Assembly: GCF_004801415.1 (NCBI RefSeq)
Contig: NZ_SSNX01000001.1
Coordinates: 992,001 to 1,056,000 of the forward strand
DNA length: 64,000 nucleotides
Direction of reading: 5' to 3'
From: Deinococcus sp. KSM4-11
GTDB taxonomy: Bacteria; Deinococcota; Deinococci; Deinococcales; Deinococcaceae
This document shows positions 34,656 to 43,206 of this stretch, in pieces. Each line of letters opens with the position of its first letter. Position 1 is the stretch's first letter. The notes beneath the pieces were generated by a model. That model did no database searches and was not told the origin of the DNA. It saw only the letters and a program-made list of their open reading frames with translations. The position numbers and the translations under genes were made by a program.

Positions 34656-35660
34656 ATGACCGCAGACAAGACCCGCTGGACAGGCCGTCGACCTCTAGAA
34701 CGCATGGGAGCCATGCTGCTCACAGTGGCCCTGATGAGCTGCACCCAGGCCACGACCGAGCCCACGCCGACCCCGACGCCCACCCCCACGCCGTCACCGG
34801 TGGCGGTGCTGGCCCGGCCCGACGCACTAATCTTCAGCACCGCCGTGGGACAGGCCAGCGCCACCCAGACCGTGGTGCTCCAGAACCCGAGCACGGAAAC
34901 CGTCAGCGTCACGTCCCTGACCGTCCCGAGCGGCGAGTTCCAGCTGGTGAACCCACCGACCCTCCCAGTCACGCTGGCTCCAGGGGCGGCCTTGACCCTC
35001 TCCGTGCAGTTGACGTCATCGGGCAGCATCGGCGTGGTGCGCGGCACCCTCATGTCACAGGGTGGGGCAGCGTCTGTGGCCCTGGCGGGACTCCGTGCAA
35101 AGGGCTTGGAAGGATCGAACGAGCCGGCCATGAGTCAGATCGTGGAGGCTCTGGGCTACAAGCTCAATCCGGGATGGACGACCCTCGAATCCGACACGTC
35201 CGCCTTCCCCCTCGGGGACGAGGTGATCGCGCCGCTGTTCGTGAAAGCGGGCACCGGCGCGGTCACGGTGACGCCCGTGGCCCGGTACTCGCCAGACGGC
35301 GCAACCCCGTTCGGCTATTTCACGTTGACCGGCAGCACGCCCGCCCGCCACGTCGTGGGCACCCTCCTGGCCGGGCAGTACCAGACACTGAACCCGGGCC
35401 TGTCCGGGAACACGTCCTTCGATCCGGCAACGTCCGCGTTCGGGATATACATCGATCCTGCGGCGTACTCGTACCCGCTGACCTATTCGAAGGATTCCCT
35501 GAACACCGGTCGCACGGCCCACGCGGTTCGCGTCTATCCACTCAAAGACAGTGCCGGAGTGGCGGTCACGGGTGCCTACCTGCTGGCCTTCGAGCCGAGC
35601 GTCAACGGCGATTACCAAGACGCCGTATTCGTGATCAGGAACGTGAAGCCCGCGCCCTGA
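34656..35660 (+). CDS. Lipoprotein with TP-repeat spacer and beta-sandwich domains
   Basis: Protein of 334 residues. The signal peptide ends with a lipobox-like LMSC, Cys at about residue 29. A proline-threonine repeat spacer (TEPTPTPTPTPTPSP) follows. Residues about 50-150 look like an HYDIN/ASPM-type Ig-like domain: ALIFSTAVGQASATQTVVLQ ... SVTSLTVPSGEFQL. The rest, up to the C-terminal AHAVRVYPLKDSAGVAVTGA ... NGDYQDAVFVIRNVKP, matches a pattern I know from the ends of large secreted proteins in Deinococcus, function unknown. A cell-surface structural or binding role is inferred. A terminator hairpin follows. Confidence 0.72.
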   Translation: MTADKTRWTGRRPLERMGAMLLTVALMSCTQATTEPTPTPTPTPTPSPVAVLARPDALIFSTAVGQASATQTVVLQNPSTETVSVTSLTVPSGEFQLVNPPTLPVTLAPGAALTLSVQLTSSGSIGVVRGTLMSQGGAASVALAGLRAKGLEGSNEPAMSQIVEALGYKLNPGWTTLESDTSAFPLGDEVIAPLFVKAGTGAVTVTPVARYSPDGATPFGYFTLTGSTPARHVVGTLLAGQYQTLNPGLSGNTSFDPATSAFGIYIDPAAYSYPLTYSKDSLNTGRTAHAVRVYPLKDSAGVAVTGAYLLAFEPSVNGDYQDAVFVIRNVKPAP

Positions 35661-35688
35661 GCCGCGCCGCCAACTGGCCCGTTAACAA

Positions 35689-35720
35689 GCACCGCCTCCC
35701 ATCATCTGGAGGCGGTGCTC
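35689..35720. terminator. hairpin between lipoprotein gene and tRNA-Lys
   Basis: GCACCGCCTCC (35689-35699) pairs with GGAGGCGGTGC (35708-35718), an 11-bp perfect stem with an 8-base loop. It sits between convergent units and probably ends both. Confidence 0.65.
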
Positions 35721-35732
35721 TATGTACTGCTG

Positions 35733-35808
<76 letters not shown>

Positions 35809-35877
35809 GCTCCGCACGCTCAGGCGCTCACTGGCGTCTGGCAGCGGGAATGAGTATACGGACGATGCCCAGACCTG

Positions 35878-37215
<1,338 letters not shown>

Positions 37216-37222
37216 AGGATGG

Positions 37223-37228
37223 AGGCTA
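37223..37228 (-). promoter_or_regulatory. leaderless -10 (TAGCCT) of ffh
   Basis: TAGCCT ends 7 bases before the ATG at 37215. Confidence 0.6.
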
Positions 37229-37380
37229 CCACGCGCGGCAAAACGCGTCTGTTAGCGAGACCGTATTGCAGTGGGAAACTACGTCCAAGGCAATATTCCG
37301 GGACGATCCATGTGAGGCTCACCGAACGCCAGAGGGTGTTTTCACACGACATGAACTGGGCGTAGTTCGGCACCTCGCAC

Positions 37381-37764
37381 TTAGGTATCACCACCAATAT
37401 ACCGAAAGTAATCCTGCGCCGGCTCATACATATAAAGAGCACATACTGCAGTTAAATTGGCTACAACGAGAACAAAGGTAAACATGCCATATCCCAAAGC
37501 TCCATAGGTGAGCGCCGCAATAAGATCGATCATATGGTAGAAAAGTTGCAGCACGGTCAGAAGAACAAGGACATGCCTGGCCCACATCCGTCCAGCGTAA
37601 ATGTTCCAACACACAAACGCCGTGGCGACACACCAGAAGAGCGTCGCTACATCTGCCGTGCCCTTGCGAAAGCCGACAAATAGTGTAAGAAGCTGTAGTC
37701 CGACGAGGAGGATCATGAATGCGCTGACAAAGCGAAACCCTCTCTTAACCGACTCCTGGGTCAT
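37381..37764 (-). CDS. Orphan four-helix membrane protein in AT-rich island
   Basis: Protein of 127 residues with four predicted transmembrane segments, roughly FVSAFMILLVGLQLLTLFVG, VATLFWCVATAFVCWNIYAG, VLVLLTVLQLFYHMIDLIAA and MFTFVLVVANLTAVCALYMY. Not recognised. The gene and its flanks (about 37240-37860) are clearly AT-richer than the rest of the window, for example 24 G/C of 60 bases in 37441-37500, which suggests acquisition by transfer. It nevertheless has a local-style leaderless element, TATGAT 6 bases before the ATG. Confidence 0.65.
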   Translation of the reverse strand: MTQESVKRGFRFVSAFMILLVGLQLLTLFVGFRKGTADVATLFWCVATAFVCWNIYAGRMWARHVLVLLTVLQLFYHMIDLIAALTYGALGYGMFTFVLVVANLTAVCALYMYEPAQDYFRYIGGDT

Positions 37765-37770
37765 GGAACT

Positions 37771-37776
37771 ATCATA
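37771..37776 (-). promoter_or_regulatory. leaderless -10 (TATGAT) of orphan membrane gene
   Basis: TATGAT ends 6 bases before the ATG at 37764. Confidence 0.55.
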
Positions 37777-37851
37777 AATGAACGGTTTTCACTCGGTTCC
37801 TTATTTGCGCCTCTGGCAGGGAATACCCAACGAGGCCTTGCGCTAGCCTAA

Positions 37852-37867
37852 CCTAACGCCCGTTAGG
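37852..37867. promoter_or_regulatory. inverted repeat CCTAACG-CC-CGTTAGG, candidate PaaR-type operator
   Basis: A perfect 7-bp inverted repeat with a 2-base centre. The core CTAACGCCCGTTAG fits CNAACGNNCGTTNG, the site I recall for the TetR-family repressor PaaR of Thermus thermophilus. It ends 10 bases upstream of the thiolase -10 hexamer, that is, over the -35 region, where a repressor would block transcription. Confidence 0.55.
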
Positions 37868-37877
37868 GACGCCGCGC

Positions 37878-37883
37878 TATCCT
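37878..37883 (+). promoter_or_regulatory. leaderless -10 (TATCCT) of thiolase gene
   Basis: TATCCT ends 6 bases before the ATG at 37890; no good -35, its place being taken by the inverted repeat. Confidence 0.6.
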
Positions 37884-37889
37884 GCGCAC

Positions 37890-39071
37890 ATGTCGAGAGC
37901 AGTGATCGTCGCGGCGTCGCGGACGCCGACCGGAAAGTTCCTGGGCGCGTTGGAAAGCGTGCCGGCTGTGGAGCTGGGCTCCATCACCTTAAAAGAAACG
38001 CTGGCACGCAGCGGCGTCCCAGCTGAACTGATCGAGGAAGTCATCATGGGCCAGGTCGTGCAGGCTGGGTGCGGGCAGAATCCCGCCCGGCAAGCCGCCC
38101 TGCGCGCCGGCCTGAGCAGCGAGGTCGGGGCCCTGACCATCAACAAGGTGTGCGGCAGCGGCCTGAAAGCCGTGATCCTGGCCGCGCAGAGCATCCGTGC
38201 GGGCGATCAACAGGCCGTGCTGGCGGGCGGCATGGAAAGCATGAGCAATGCACCCCACCTGCTCCCCGGCGCGCGCAAGGGCTACCGCCTGGGCCACGCC
38301 CAGGTACTCGATGCGAACACCCAGGACGGCCTGTGGTGCTCGATCAACGAGGAAGGCATGGGCCTGACCGGCGAGCGCGTGGCCGACAGGTACGGCATTG
38401 GCCGCGACGAGCAGGATGCCTACGCCACCGACAGCCACCGGAAAGCCATCGCCGCCCAGCAGGCCGGCCGCTTCAGTGACGAGATCGTGCCCGTGACGGT
38501 GAAGGGTCGTAAGGGCGACGTGGTCGTCGACTCCGACGAAGGGCCGCGTGCCGACACCAGCCCCGAGACCCTGGCCCGCCTCAAACCTGCCTTCAAGCCG
38601 GACGGCACCGTCACTGCCGGAAACGCCCCCGGCCTGAACGACGCCGCCGCGAGCCTCCTGATCATGTCCGAGGAGGCCGCCAAGGCGCATGGCCTGACCC
38701 CGCTTGCCGAGATCATCGACTACGCCACCGGCGGCCTGGCTCCCGAATGGGTCATGATGACGCCCGTTCCCGCCACCAACAAACTCCTCTCGAAACTCGG
38801 CTGGACTGTCAACGACGTCGATCTGTGGGAACTGAACGAAGCGTTTAGTGTACAGAGCCTCGCCGTGAACCGCGAACTCGGCCTCGACCCCACCCGCGTG
38901 AACGTGAACGGCGGCGCGGTCGCCCTTGGACACCCCATCGGCGCGAGCGGCGCCCGCATCCTAGTCACGCTGCTGCACGCGCTGAACCAGCAGGACAAGG
39001 AAACCGGCATCGCCACGCTGTGCATGGGCGGCGGCAACGGCCTCGCGCTGGCCATCAAGCGGGTAGGCTAG
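37890..39071 (+). CDS. Acetyl-CoA acetyltransferase (thiolase)
   Basis: Protein of 393 residues, the standard thiolase II size. Catalytic residues: Cys88 in [17 protein letters not shown], His in [19 protein letters not shown] and the second Cys in [14 protein letters not shown]. It condenses two acetyl-CoA to acetoacetyl-CoA, or cleaves 3-ketoacyl-CoA in the reverse direction. The locus also encodes a 3-hydroxyacyl-CoA dehydrogenase 0.8 kb downstream, so beta-oxidation or butyrate/aromatic catabolism of short acyl-CoAs is the likely context. A candidate PaaR-type operator lies directly upstream. Confidence 0.94.
   Translation: MSRAVIVAASRTPTGKFLGALESVPAVELGSITLKETLARSGVPAELIEEVIMGQVVQAGCGQNPARQAALRAGLSSEVGALTINKVCGSGLKAVILAAQSIRAGDQQAVLAGGMESMSNAPHLLPGARKGYRLGHAQVLDANTQDGLWCSINEEGMGLTGERVADRYGIGRDEQDAYATDSHRKAIAAQQAGRFSDEIVPVTVKGRKGDVVVDSDEGPRADTSPETLARLKPAFKPDGTVTAGNAPGLNDAAASLLIMSEEAAKAHGLTPLAEIIDYATGGLAPEWVMMTPVPATNKLLSKLGWTVNDVDLWELNEAFSVQSLAVNRELGLDPTRVNVNGGAVALGHPIGASGARILVTLLHALNQQDKETGIATLCMGGGNGLALAIKRVG
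39064..39069 (+). promoter_or_regulatory. leaderless -10 (TAGGCT) overlapping the thiolase stop
   Basis: TAGGCT ends 6 bases before the ATG at 39076; its final T begins the thiolase stop codon. Confidence 0.58.
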
Positions 39072-39075
39072 ACCC

Positions 39076-39390
39076 ATGGACACCCCGACCCTGTGGATCA
39101 TCCAGAGCACGTACCTGAAACCCAAATCCGAGATCGCCGAGGTCACTCCCCGCCACCGTGAATGGCTCGACCAGCACTACCGCTCCGGCACCTTTCTCGT
39201 GTCGGGCCGCATGGTGAGTGGCCAGGGCGGCGTGATCGTCGCGCGTGCTAACACGCAGGCCGAACTGGAAGCCATCTTCGCCACGGATCCGTTCGTGGTC
39301 GAAAACTGTTCCGAGTACAGCTATCTTCCCTTCTCGCCCGTCAAACGTGGTAAGGCACTGGATCTGGACGGTATCCCGCTGGTGGAGTGA
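39076..39390 (+). CDS. YciI-family protein
   Basis: Protein of 104 residues, a dimeric alpha/beta ferredoxin-like fold. Characteristic pieces are the early strand LWIIQSTYLKP, the HREWLDQHYRSGTFLVSGRM motif with the conserved His and SGR, and the helix TQAELEAIFATDPF. YciI-like proteins are small enzymes or stress proteins of mostly unknown reaction. It follows thiolase after 4 bases and is probably part of the same transcript, with an extra internal promoter. Confidence 0.85.
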   Translation: MDTPTLWIIQSTYLKPKSEIAEVTPRHREWLDQHYRSGTFLVSGRMVSGQGGVIVARANTQAELEAIFATDPFVVENCSEYSYLPFSPVKRGKALDLDGIPLVE

Positions 39391-39391
39391 C

Positions 39392-39832
39392 GTGACCTTC
39401 CTCAAGTCCAGAACCATCATCGTGTGGGGCTACGCGGCGGTGTTGACGGCTGCCCTGTCGGGACTGCTGATCACGGGCACCGCGACTTCCCCCGACGCCC
39501 TGCCGGTCTTCGGGGTGCTGGCCGTCATGGGAATGCTGGTGGCGACGCTCAGCCGCTTAGGGGCGGCCGTGCAGGGCGGCACGCTCAGTGTGTGGCTCGG
39601 GCCGTCTCTGTTCCGTCAGGTCTATCCGCTGGCGGCCATCGCGAAAGTGAATGTCGTCAAGGTGGAGTCCCCCTTCGCTGTCGGCCTGCGGCTGCTGCCG
39701 GACGGCTGGCTGTACTCGCTGGGCGGGCAGGACTTCACGGAAGTGCGCCTCGTGGGCGGTCGCCGCGTGCTGATCGGCTTCGGCGAGGAATCCGGTCTGC
39801 CGGACGCCCTGCGCCGAGCACTGCGCCGTTGA
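39392..39832 (+). CDS. Membrane protein with PH-like C-terminal domain
   Basis: Protein of 146 residues, starting at GTG 39392 one base after the YciI stop. Two adjacent hydrophobic segments (about 8-31 and 36-53) form a hairpin in the membrane; the remainder, [23 protein letters not shown] ... [19 protein letters not shown], has the strand pattern of bacterial PH domains (like photosystem or YdbT-type). Function unknown; position within the thiolase-to-dehydrogenase run suggests co-transcription. Confidence 0.68.
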   Translation: MTFLKSRTIIVWGYAAVLTAALSGLLITGTATSPDALPVFGVLAVMGMLVATLSRLGAAVQGGTLSVWLGPSLFRQVYPLAAIAKVNVVKVESPFAVGLRLLPDGWLYSLGGQDFTEVRLVGGRRVLIGFGEESGLPDALRRALRR

Positions 39833-39840
39833 CAATCATC

Positions 39841-39846
39841 AGGAGG
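39841..39846 (+). promoter_or_regulatory. Shine-Dalgarno AGGAGG of dehydrogenase gene
   Basis: Perfect AGGAGG 5 bases before the ATG at 39852, consistent with translation from a longer transcript. Confidence 0.75.
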
Positions 39847-39851
39847 CAACC

Positions 39852-40688
<837 letters not shown>

Positions 40689-40793
40689 CACGAGGTAGTC
40701 AGAACGGGATCGCAGGGTTCTGTCGTGACCGTAGCTCAAGACATCCTTAAGACGTCGTCAATTTGGTGGATTCAAGCGTCATCTTGTGTGGTC

Positions 40794-40799
40794 TATGCT
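40794..40799 (+). promoter_or_regulatory. leaderless -10 (TATGCT)
   Basis: TATGCT ends 6 bases before the ATG at 40806; TTCAAG lies 17 bases upstream (40771-40776) as a weak -35. Confidence 0.57.
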
Positions 40800-40805
40800 G
40801 CCCTC

Positions 40806-41057
40806 ATGAACGTCACCCGCCACTACAGCGATACGCGGACGGCACAGGGCCGCGTGCGGTTCCTGATCCACGCCGGCCGTGTGAGCCTGAAAGCGGAGGG
40901 GCCCGGCTGGCACCATGACTCGACGCACGCCACCCTGGACGAGGCGGCGATCTTCCTGGCCGCCGTGGATCAGGTGCCCGGCGACCTCTACCGGCAGGCG
41001 CTGGACGAGCTGGATCGTCAGGTGCAGTTCGACCAGACGTACAGCGGCGCCGCCTGA
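40806..41057 (+). CDS. Small conserved-looking protein of unknown function
   Basis: Protein of 83 residues, MNVTRHYSDTRTAQGRV..., with an alternating strand start (RVRFLIHAGRVSLKAEG) and a helical second half (LDEAAIFLAAVDQVP ... RQALDELDRQVQF). The frame is open from 40725, but the promoter element directly ahead of 40806 makes this the start. I do not recognise a family. A terminator hairpin follows. Confidence 0.6.
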   Translation: MNVTRHYSDTRTAQGRVRFLIHAGRVSLKAEGPGWHHDSTHATLDEAAIFLAAVDQVPGDLYRQALDELDRQVQFDQTYSGAA

Positions 41058-41082
41058 CCGCCCAACCAACACACATCTGACG

Positions 41083-41118
41083 CCCCTGGATCATGCCCGA
41101 TCCAGGGGCTTGGCCTTG
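41083..41118 (+). terminator. intrinsic terminator
   Basis: GCCCCTGGATC (41083-41093) pairs with GATCCAGGGGC (41100-41110); TTGGCCTT follows. Confidence 0.65.
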
Positions 41119-41148
41119 GATGCGCGGTGTGGCGGCCAGTCTGCGGCC

Positions 41149-41154
41149 TACACT
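41149..41154 (+). promoter_or_regulatory. leaderless -10 (TACACT)
   Basis: TACACT ends 5 bases before the ATG at 41160. Confidence 0.57.
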
Positions 41155-41159
41155 GACGC

Positions 41160-42215
41160 ATGACCACGCTGCCTGATCCGGCCGGCGTCCACCCGGACAC
41201 GGGCCGTCCACTCACCGACCCGTACCGCGCCACCACGCGCGAGAACCTGCTGACCATGTTGCTGGGCCTGTGGCTGATCGGCGGCCTGTTCCTGGACGGC
41301 TGGGCGCACAACCAGCGGGGCGACACCATCGAGAGCTTCTTCACGCCGTGGCACGCCGTGTTCTACAGCGGCTTCGCGGCGGTGGCCGCGTGGTGCCTGT
41401 ACCTCGCGTCGCGTGGGTGGAAGCTGGGGCGGCGCGGCCTGGCCGCCTTCCCGGACGGCTATGCGCTGGCGGGCCTGGGCGTCCCGCTGTTCGCGGTGGC
41501 CGGCGCAGGCGACCTGATCTGGCACACGCTGCTGGGCATCGAGGTGGGAATCGAGGCCCTCCTCTCGCCCACCCACCTGGGGCTCTTTACTGGAGCCATG
41601 TTGATCCTGGCCGCCCCGTTGAACGCCGCGTGGCGCTCGCCCGTGGGCCGCACCGCTCCCAGCGCAGTGCGGTGGGTCGCGGCCCTCTCGGTCACGTCCA
41701 TGCTGGCGGCCACGGCCTTCATGCACATGTACATGTGGGGTCTGCTGATGGTGCCGCAGGGGCTCGGCTGGGTGCAGACGCGCGGTGAATTGAGCGCCGT
41801 GCTGCTGACGGCCCTGATCATGACCGCGCCGGTGCTGCTGCTACTGCGCCGGTTCACACTGCCGTTCGGCGCGATCACGGTGATGTACGCAGTGACGAAC
41901 CTGGGGCTGGCGCTCATGCTGCAACCCGGCGACTTCCGCGTGCCTGTGCTGGCGCTGGCCTGCGGGCTGCTGGCCGATGTCTTGCACGCGGTCATGCAGC
42001 CGTCACCCCGGCGTCTTCACCACCTGCGGGCCTTCTCGTTCCTGCTGCCACTGTGCGTGTGGGTGCCGTACCTGGGCGGCGCCGTCCGGCTCGGCCTGAG
42101 CAACCTGAGCCTGGAGTTGTGGCTGGGCGTGGCGGTCATGGCGGGCCTGGGTGGCCTGGGCCTCAGCGCCCTGCTGTTTCCCCCCGCGCTGCCGCCGGAA
42201 GCATCGGGCGACTGA
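41160..42215 (+). CDS. Polytopic membrane protein, unknown function
   Basis: Protein of 351 residues with roughly ten hydrophobic segments. The first, LLTMLLGLWLIGGLFLDGWAH, is followed by an acidic/aromatic loop (TIESFFTPWHAVFYSGF) with conserved-looking His and Glu, then GDLIWHTLLGIEVGIEALLSPTHLGLF (key His/Glu residues) and FMHMYMWGLLM. Histidines in or near membrane segments hint at metal or haem binding, but I recognise no family. Ends 3 bases before the convergent trhO gene ends. Confidence 0.72.
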   Translation: MTTLPDPAGVHPDTGRPLTDPYRATTRENLLTMLLGLWLIGGLFLDGWAHNQRGDTIESFFTPWHAVFYSGFAAVAAWCLYLASRGWKLGRRGLAAFPDGYALAGLGVPLFAVAGAGDLIWHTLLGIEVGIEALLSPTHLGLFTGAMLILAAPLNAAWRSPVGRTAPSAVRWVAALSVTSMLAATAFMHMYMWGLLMVPQGLGWVQTRGELSAVLLTALIMTAPVLLLLRRFTLPFGAITVMYAVTNLGLALMLQPGDFRVPVLALACGLLADVLHAVMQPSPRRLHHLRAFSFLLPLCVWVPYLGGAVRLGLSNLSLELWLGVAVMAGLGGLGLSALLFPPALPPEASGD

Positions 42216-42218
42216 AGT

Positions 42219-43106
42219 TCAGAGCAGACCGGCATCGAACTGCCGCTGCCGATCGCGGAACGCGGCCTTCTGGGCGTCCGGCGTCCGGGCGTGGCAGTGG
42301 GCGCAGCTCACGCCTTCCTCGTACCGCGCGTCGTCCAGCTCCCGGGCATCGAGCGGCCAGCCGCAGGAATGGCACATGACCGCGCTCCCCTCCTTCACCC
42401 CGTGGCCCACGGTCACGCGGCCATCGAAGACGAAGCACTCGCCGTCCCACCGGCTGGCCTCCTGGGGCACCTCCTCCAGGTACCGCAGGATTCCGCCCTG
42501 CAAGTGAAACACGTCCGTGAATCCGCGCTGAAGCAGCAGGCTGGTGCTCTTCTCGCACCGGATGCCACCCGTGCAGTACATGGCCACCCGCCTGCCGTCC
42601 AGCTCCCCGGCGTGCTCGTCCAGCCACGTGGGAAATTCACGGAATGAATCGATCTGCGGATTCACCGCCCCACGGAAAGCTCCGGCCTTGACCTCGTAGC
42701 GGTTGCGGGTGTCGATCACGATCACGTCCGGGTCGGCCAGCAGGGCATTCCACTCGGCCGCGCGGACATATGTGCCCACCTGCTCGCGCGGAGCGACCGG
42801 CACGCCAAAGGTCACGATCTCCGCCTTCAGCCGCACCTTGAACCGCCGGAATGGCTGGACGGACGCCGTGGATTCCTTGAACTCCAGGTTGCCGAATCCC
42901 AGCTCGACCAGCACAGCCTTCACCGCGTCGATGCCCTCGCGCGACCCGGCCACGGTGCCATTGATGCCCTCGGGCGCCACGATCAGCGTGCCGCACAGGG
43001 CATGCGCGCGGCCTAGGGCAAGAAGGCGTTCACGCAGCGCGGCGGGATCGAGGACCTCGTGGAACTGGTAGAGCGCGGCGACGATGAAGGGGGCAGACTC
43101 GGCCAT
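42219..43106 (-). CDS. trhO: tRNA uridine-34 hydroxylase TrhO (rhodanese-domain, YceA family)
   Basis: Protein of 295 residues. The N-terminal acylphosphatase-like domain shows LCGTLIVAPEGINGTVAGS (the YceA hallmark). The rhodanese domain follows from about 112: IVIDTRNRYEVKAGAFRGAVNP and the active-site loop MYCTGGIRCEKSTSLL with Cys178 and Cys184. The C-terminal 60 residues have two Cys pairs (MCHSCGWPL ... SCAHCHA), possibly a zinc site. It hydroxylates U34 of tRNAs using O2-independent or O2-dependent chemistry described for TrhO. The ATG has TATGAT 8 bases upstream. Confidence 0.92.
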   Translation of the reverse strand: MAESAPFIVAALYQFHEVLDPAALRERLLALGRAHALCGTLIVAPEGINGTVAGSREGIDAVKAVLVELGFGNLEFKESTASVQPFRRFKVRLKAEIVTFGVPVAPREQVGTYVRAAEWNALLADPDVIVIDTRNRYEVKAGAFRGAVNPQIDSFREFPTWLDEHAGELDGRRVAMYCTGGIRCEKSTSLLLQRGFTDVFHLQGGILRYLEEVPQEASRWDGECFVFDGRVTVGHGVKEGSAVMCHSCGWPLDARELDDARYEEGVSCAHCHARTPDAQKAAFRDRQRQFDAGLL

Positions 43107-43114
43107 CGGTGAGG

Positions 43115-43120
43115 ATCATA
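43115..43120 (-). promoter_or_regulatory. leaderless -10 (TATGAT) of trhO
   Basis: TATGAT ends 8 bases before the ATG at 43106. Confidence 0.52.
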
Positions 43121-43193
43121 GCCGATGAACAGCGTTGCGGGGCTCACGTGCCCACTGCGCCATCCGGCCCATTCCCTCTCCCCTGCCCTCTGC

Positions 43194-43199
43194 TAGCCT
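43194..43199 (+). promoter_or_regulatory. leaderless -10 (TAGCCT) of ABC-F gene
   Basis: TAGCCT ends 7 bases before the GTG at 43207 and rejects the longer frame from 43135. Confidence 0.57.
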
Positions 43200-43206
43200 C
43201 CGCTGT

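Noticed and set aside
37266..37481. Plus-strand frame of 71 codons in the AT-rich island
   Set aside because: No start signal, no recognisable product, and it overlaps the membrane protein gene on the other strand.
40689..40727. Possible terminator after the 3-hydroxyacyl-CoA dehydrogenase gene (CAGAAC/GTTCTG with CACGA/TCGTG)
   Set aside because: The stem is imperfect and no T run follows, so I did not list it as a terminator.
40725..41057. Longer start of the small unknown gene at 40725
   Set aside because: The longer version passes through the TATGCT promoter element; the ATG at 40806 fits the leaderless pattern.
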